Positions 6,137-8,245 of a DNA stretch of 8,245 bases are shown in pieces (position 1 is the stretch's first letter; each line of letters starts with the position of its first letter). Made by a program: the position numbers and the translations under genes. This DNA comes from Clostridiales bacterium (GTDB lineage Bacteria; Bacillota; Clostridia; Christensenellales; CAG-138), in the NCBI GenBank assembly GCA_031270585.1, contig JAISXK010000107.1:1-8245 (forward strand), read 5' to 3'. The notes beneath the pieces are model-generated. The model saw nothing but the letters and a program-made list of their open reading frames with translations, was not told the origin of the DNA and searched no databases.

Positions 6137-7315
6137 TTGAGGCATGCGGTTGTTTTAGATATAGGCAGCTCAAAAATTGTTACATTGTGCGCGGATCGTG
6201 TGGGCAACGACGGCTTACGGGTATATGGCGCGGATATTCGCGCCCATGCCGGCTTCCGCTTTGGAAAACTGCTGGATGCTGAAAATTTGAAACGTACCGC
6301 AGTGGAAACGCTGCTGGCGGCGGAAAGGGAATGCGGCTTCCGCTTTAAAGAGATTACCATAGCGGCGCCCGCAGCGTTCACGCGGGTACTCGTAAAAAAG
6401 GGCAGTCTTAAACTTTCCAGCCAGCCAAAACGCATAACCGGCGCGGATATCGACATGCTAATCAATACATCCATGCCCAAAGAGCCGCCCGAGGGCTTCT
6501 GCCTGATACACAGCACGCCCTTTTCTTACACGCTGGATGGGAAAAAACGCTACGGCCTGCCGCAGGACGCCATGGCCGCCAAATTTGAGGCGGAGGTATC
6601 GCATGTATATGTGAGCACAGCGTTTCTGGAACCAGTAAAGGGCGCCATCAAATATGCGGGCATGCAGCCCGGCGTATGCGTCAGCGCCGCGCTGGCCCAG
6701 GCTCTGATGGTCATACCCGAAAAAGCCAGAAACAGGCCCGCCATCCTGCTGGATGTGGGATATACGAATACGGATGTTGTGATTGCGTTACAATCTGCTA
6801 TAATAGGGCAAGATGTAATCGAATCGGGCGGTTATCATTTGGCTTCCGATTTGGCCTACGGCTTTACCGTGCCGCTCTTATCCGCAGAGAAGGTAAAAAG
6901 GCGCTATACCTTTTCGCTGGATTATCAGGACAGCACCGAGCTTATCCGCACCCCGGAGGGCACGCGCAGCGTCGACCGGGCGCAGGTGCGGCAGATTATT
7001 GAGGCGCGCGCGGGCGAGCTTTGTTTCATGATAGACGACGCGCTGCGCGAGCTCAACGTAGACGTTGCGGCAGGGCCGATCATATACCTGACGGGCGGCG
7101 GTATCGCCATGATGAAGGGTAGCCGCGAATACCTTCAGGATATGCTGGGCATCCGCATAAGAAAGGACATGCCCTGGATGCCGCGTATGAACTCGCCCAA
7201 TTACGGCAGCGTATTTGGCGCTATGGAGTTTATATTGCACGCGGGGGCCGACACTGCCCTGCAACCACTGGAAGGCGGCGTTTTCAGCAGGTTGAAGGGG
7301 TTGTTTCAAAAATAA
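6137..7315 (+). CDS. ftsA: Cell division protein FtsA, divergent (actin-like membrane tether for FtsZ)
   Basis: FtsA is an actin/ASKHA-fold ATPase that binds the FtsZ tail and anchors it to the membrane. The product has 392 residues, slightly short for FtsA. The phosphate-1 motif VVLDIGSSKI starts at residue 5. The 1C (SHS2) region lies around 75-160, including a HSTPFSYTLDGKKRYGLP stretch like the FtsA 'H..P..F.vDg' segment. The phosphate-2 strand is LLDVGYTNTDVVI (204-216), without the usual DIGGGTTD glycines. GGYHLASDLAYGF (231-243) and the AEKVKRRY stretch after it fit FtsA, and the adenosine motif is YLTGGG (317-322). The end, GGVFSRLKGLFQK (380-392), looks like the amphipathic membrane-targeting helix. 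TTG 6137 gives the normal MRHAVVLDIGSS start with good ribosome-site spacing. It sits directly before ftsZ. PilM or another ASKHA relative is possible, but the tail and neighbours favour FtsA. Confidence 0.88.
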   Translation: MRHAVVLDIGSSKIVTLCADRVGNDGLRVYGADIRAHAGFRFGKLLDAENLKRTAVETLLAAERECGFRFKEITIAAPAAFTRVLVKKGSLKLSSQPKRITGADIDMLINTSMPKEPPEGFCLIHSTPFSYTLDGKKRYGLPQDAMAAKFEAEVSHVYVSTAFLEPVKGAIKYAGMQPGVCVSAALAQALMVIPEKARNRPAILLDVGYTNTDVVIALQSAIIGQDVIESGGYHLASDLAYGFTVPLLSAEKVKRRYTFSLDYQDSTELIRTPEGTRSVDRAQVRQIIEARAGELCFMIDDALRELNVDVAAGPIIYLTGGGIAMMKGSREYLQDMLGIRIRKDMPWMPRMNSPNYGSVFGAMEFILHAGADTALQPLEGGVFSRLKGLFQK

Positions 7316-7324
7316 TTAAACTTG

Positions 7325-7340
7325 CCTTATATAAGGGGGA
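7325..7340 (+). promoter_or_regulatory. ftsZ ribosome binding site overlapped by a 12-bp palindrome
   Basis: AAGGGGGA (7333-7340) lies 6 bases before ATG 7347. The perfect palindrome CCTTATATAAGG (7325-7336) overlaps its 5' end. As RNA it would make only a four-pair stem, so strong masking is unlikely. Confidence 0.6.
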
Positions 7341-7346
7341 AGCGGA

Positions 7347-8245
7347 ATGCTGGAAATGGATTTTGAAAGCGGCCAATTCGCGTCGATTAAGGTGGTTGGC
7401 GTAGGAGGCGCCGGAAACAACGCCGTAAACCGCATGATACAATACGGTTTGCGCGGCGTTGAATTTGTCGCCATCAATACGGACAAGCAGGCGTTGTACT
7501 TATCCCGCGCGAACCTGAAAATCCAAATCGGGGAAAAGCTCACAAAGGGCCTTGGCGCAGGGGCGGATCCGGAGATCGGGCGCAAAGCGGCCGAAGAAAA
7601 CCAGGAGCAAATTACCGACGCGCTAAAAGGCGCCGACCTTGTGTTTATCACCGCCGGTATGGGAGGCGGCACGGGCACGGGCGCCGCGCCTGTCGTGGCC
7701 GATTGCGCGAAGGATATGGGAATATTGACCGTGGGCGTCGTAACAAGGCCCTTCAAGTTTGAAGGCAAGGTGCGCGCGCGCAACGCTGAGTTGGGTATAG
7801 AAAACTTAAAGCCCGCCGTGGATACGCTTATCACCATACCCAACGACCGCCTGTTGGATGTAGTAAAAGCATCCAGCCTTGTGGAGGCGCTGCGTGTCGC
7901 AGACGATGTGCTGCGCCAGGGCGTGCAGGGCATCAGCGACCTGATAGCCGTGCCCAGCATGATCAATCTCGACTTTGCCGATGTAAAATCCGTCATGAAA
8001 GAAAAGGGCATGGCGCATAGGGGCATCGGCACGGCATCAGGAGACAAACGCGCGCTGGAAGCGGCGCGCCAGGCGGTGGAAAGCCCCCTGCTTGAAACCA
8101 CCATAAACGGCGCCAAAGGCGTGCTGATGAATATCACGGGCGGGGAGGATCTTGGCCTGGCCGAGGTATACGAGGCCGCCGAGCTGATACAATCAACGGC
8201 CGATCCCGACGCCAACATCATCTGGGGCGCCGGTATCGATGATGA
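7347..8245 (+). CDS. ftsZ: Cell division protein FtsZ, N-terminal part (3' end outside window)
   Basis: FtsZ is the tubulin-like GTPase that forms the cytokinetic ring. 299 codons are visible and the frame is open to the window end, so the C-terminal linker and the conserved FtsA-binding tail lie outside. The start MLEMDFESGQFASIKVVGVGG resembles Firmicutes FtsZ. GTP-binding features are GGAGNNAVNRM (20-30), INTD (43-46), the tubulin signature GGGTGTG (106-112) and the RPFKFEG loop (134-140). The synergy (T7) loop NLDFADVK (207-214) keeps the catalytic aspartates D209 and D212. GVLMNITGG and the start of the C-terminal subdomain follow. It begins 31 bases after the ftsA stop, with AAGGGGGA 6 bases upstream of ATG 7347, and is probably co-transcribed with ftsA. 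ATG 7356 is a weaker alternative start. The call is secure. Confidence 0.98.
   Translation, partial: MLEMDFESGQFASIKVVGVGGAGNNAVNRMIQYGLRGVEFVAINTDKQALYLSRANLKIQIGEKLTKGLGAGADPEIGRKAAEENQEQITDALKGADLVFITAGMGGGTGTGAAPVVADCAKDMGILTVGVVTRPFKFEGKVRARNAELGIENLKPAVDTLITIPNDRLLDVVKASSLVEALRVADDVLRQGVQGISDLIAVPSMINLDFADVKSVMKEKGMAHRGIGTASGDKRALEAARQAVESPLLETTINGAKGVLMNITGGEDLGLAEVYEAAELIQSTADPDANIIWGAGIDD

Noticed and set aside
5534..6145. Minus-strand open frame spanning the ftsQ end and the ftsQ-ftsA gap
   Set aside because: Mostly antisense to ftsQ, with no recognisable domain; the part in the gap is AT-rich leader sequence.
7316..8221. Long minus-strand open frame (about 301 codons) opposite ftsZ
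   Set aside because: It lies entirely against a well-conserved ftsZ, its Ser/Pro/Ala-rich translation matches no family I know, and GC-rich codon use readily opens antisense frames.

Overview
The window is a stretch of a division and cell-wall (dcw) cluster, all genes on the + strand. The gene order, the SpoVE-like FtsW, the FtsZ close to Bacillus-type sequences, the strong GGAGG-type ribosome sites and the frequent TTG starts suggest a GC-rich member of the Firmicutes, probably class Clostridia. That placement is inferred from gene content only. No mobile element, CRISPR array, tRNA or rRNA was seen.

Layout: 3' part of mraY (1-486); a 218-bp gap holding a highly foldable RNA element (about 495-621) and a possible murD promoter; murD (705-2054); ftsW/spoVE (2111-3250); a 102-bp gap with two hairpins, the second covering the murA ribosome site; murA (3353-4609); ftsQ/divIB (4623-5933); a 203-bp gap with a candidate promoter and an overlapping inverted repeat; a divergent ftsA (6137-7315); and the 5' part of ftsZ (7347 to the window end).

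The genes form one pathway. MurA makes the first committed peptidoglycan precursor, MurD adds D-glutamate, and MraY loads the precursor onto undecaprenyl phosphate. FtsW polymerises lipid II at the septum. FtsQ/DivIB, FtsA and FtsZ build and anchor the divisome. murG, which makes lipid II and often sits right after ftsW, is not between ftsW and murA.

The coding genes are ordinary in kind. The most notable signals are non-coding. The mraY-murD gap can fold into a nearly gap-free three-way junction of about 120 nt ending in a U-tract, with a competing alternative helix that would suit an attenuator or riboswitch. The murA ribosome site is buried in a 13-bp hairpin. The -10 of the candidate ftsA promoter lies inside a perfect 8-bp inverted repeat. 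Pairings were worked out by hand; no folding energies or homology searches were run.
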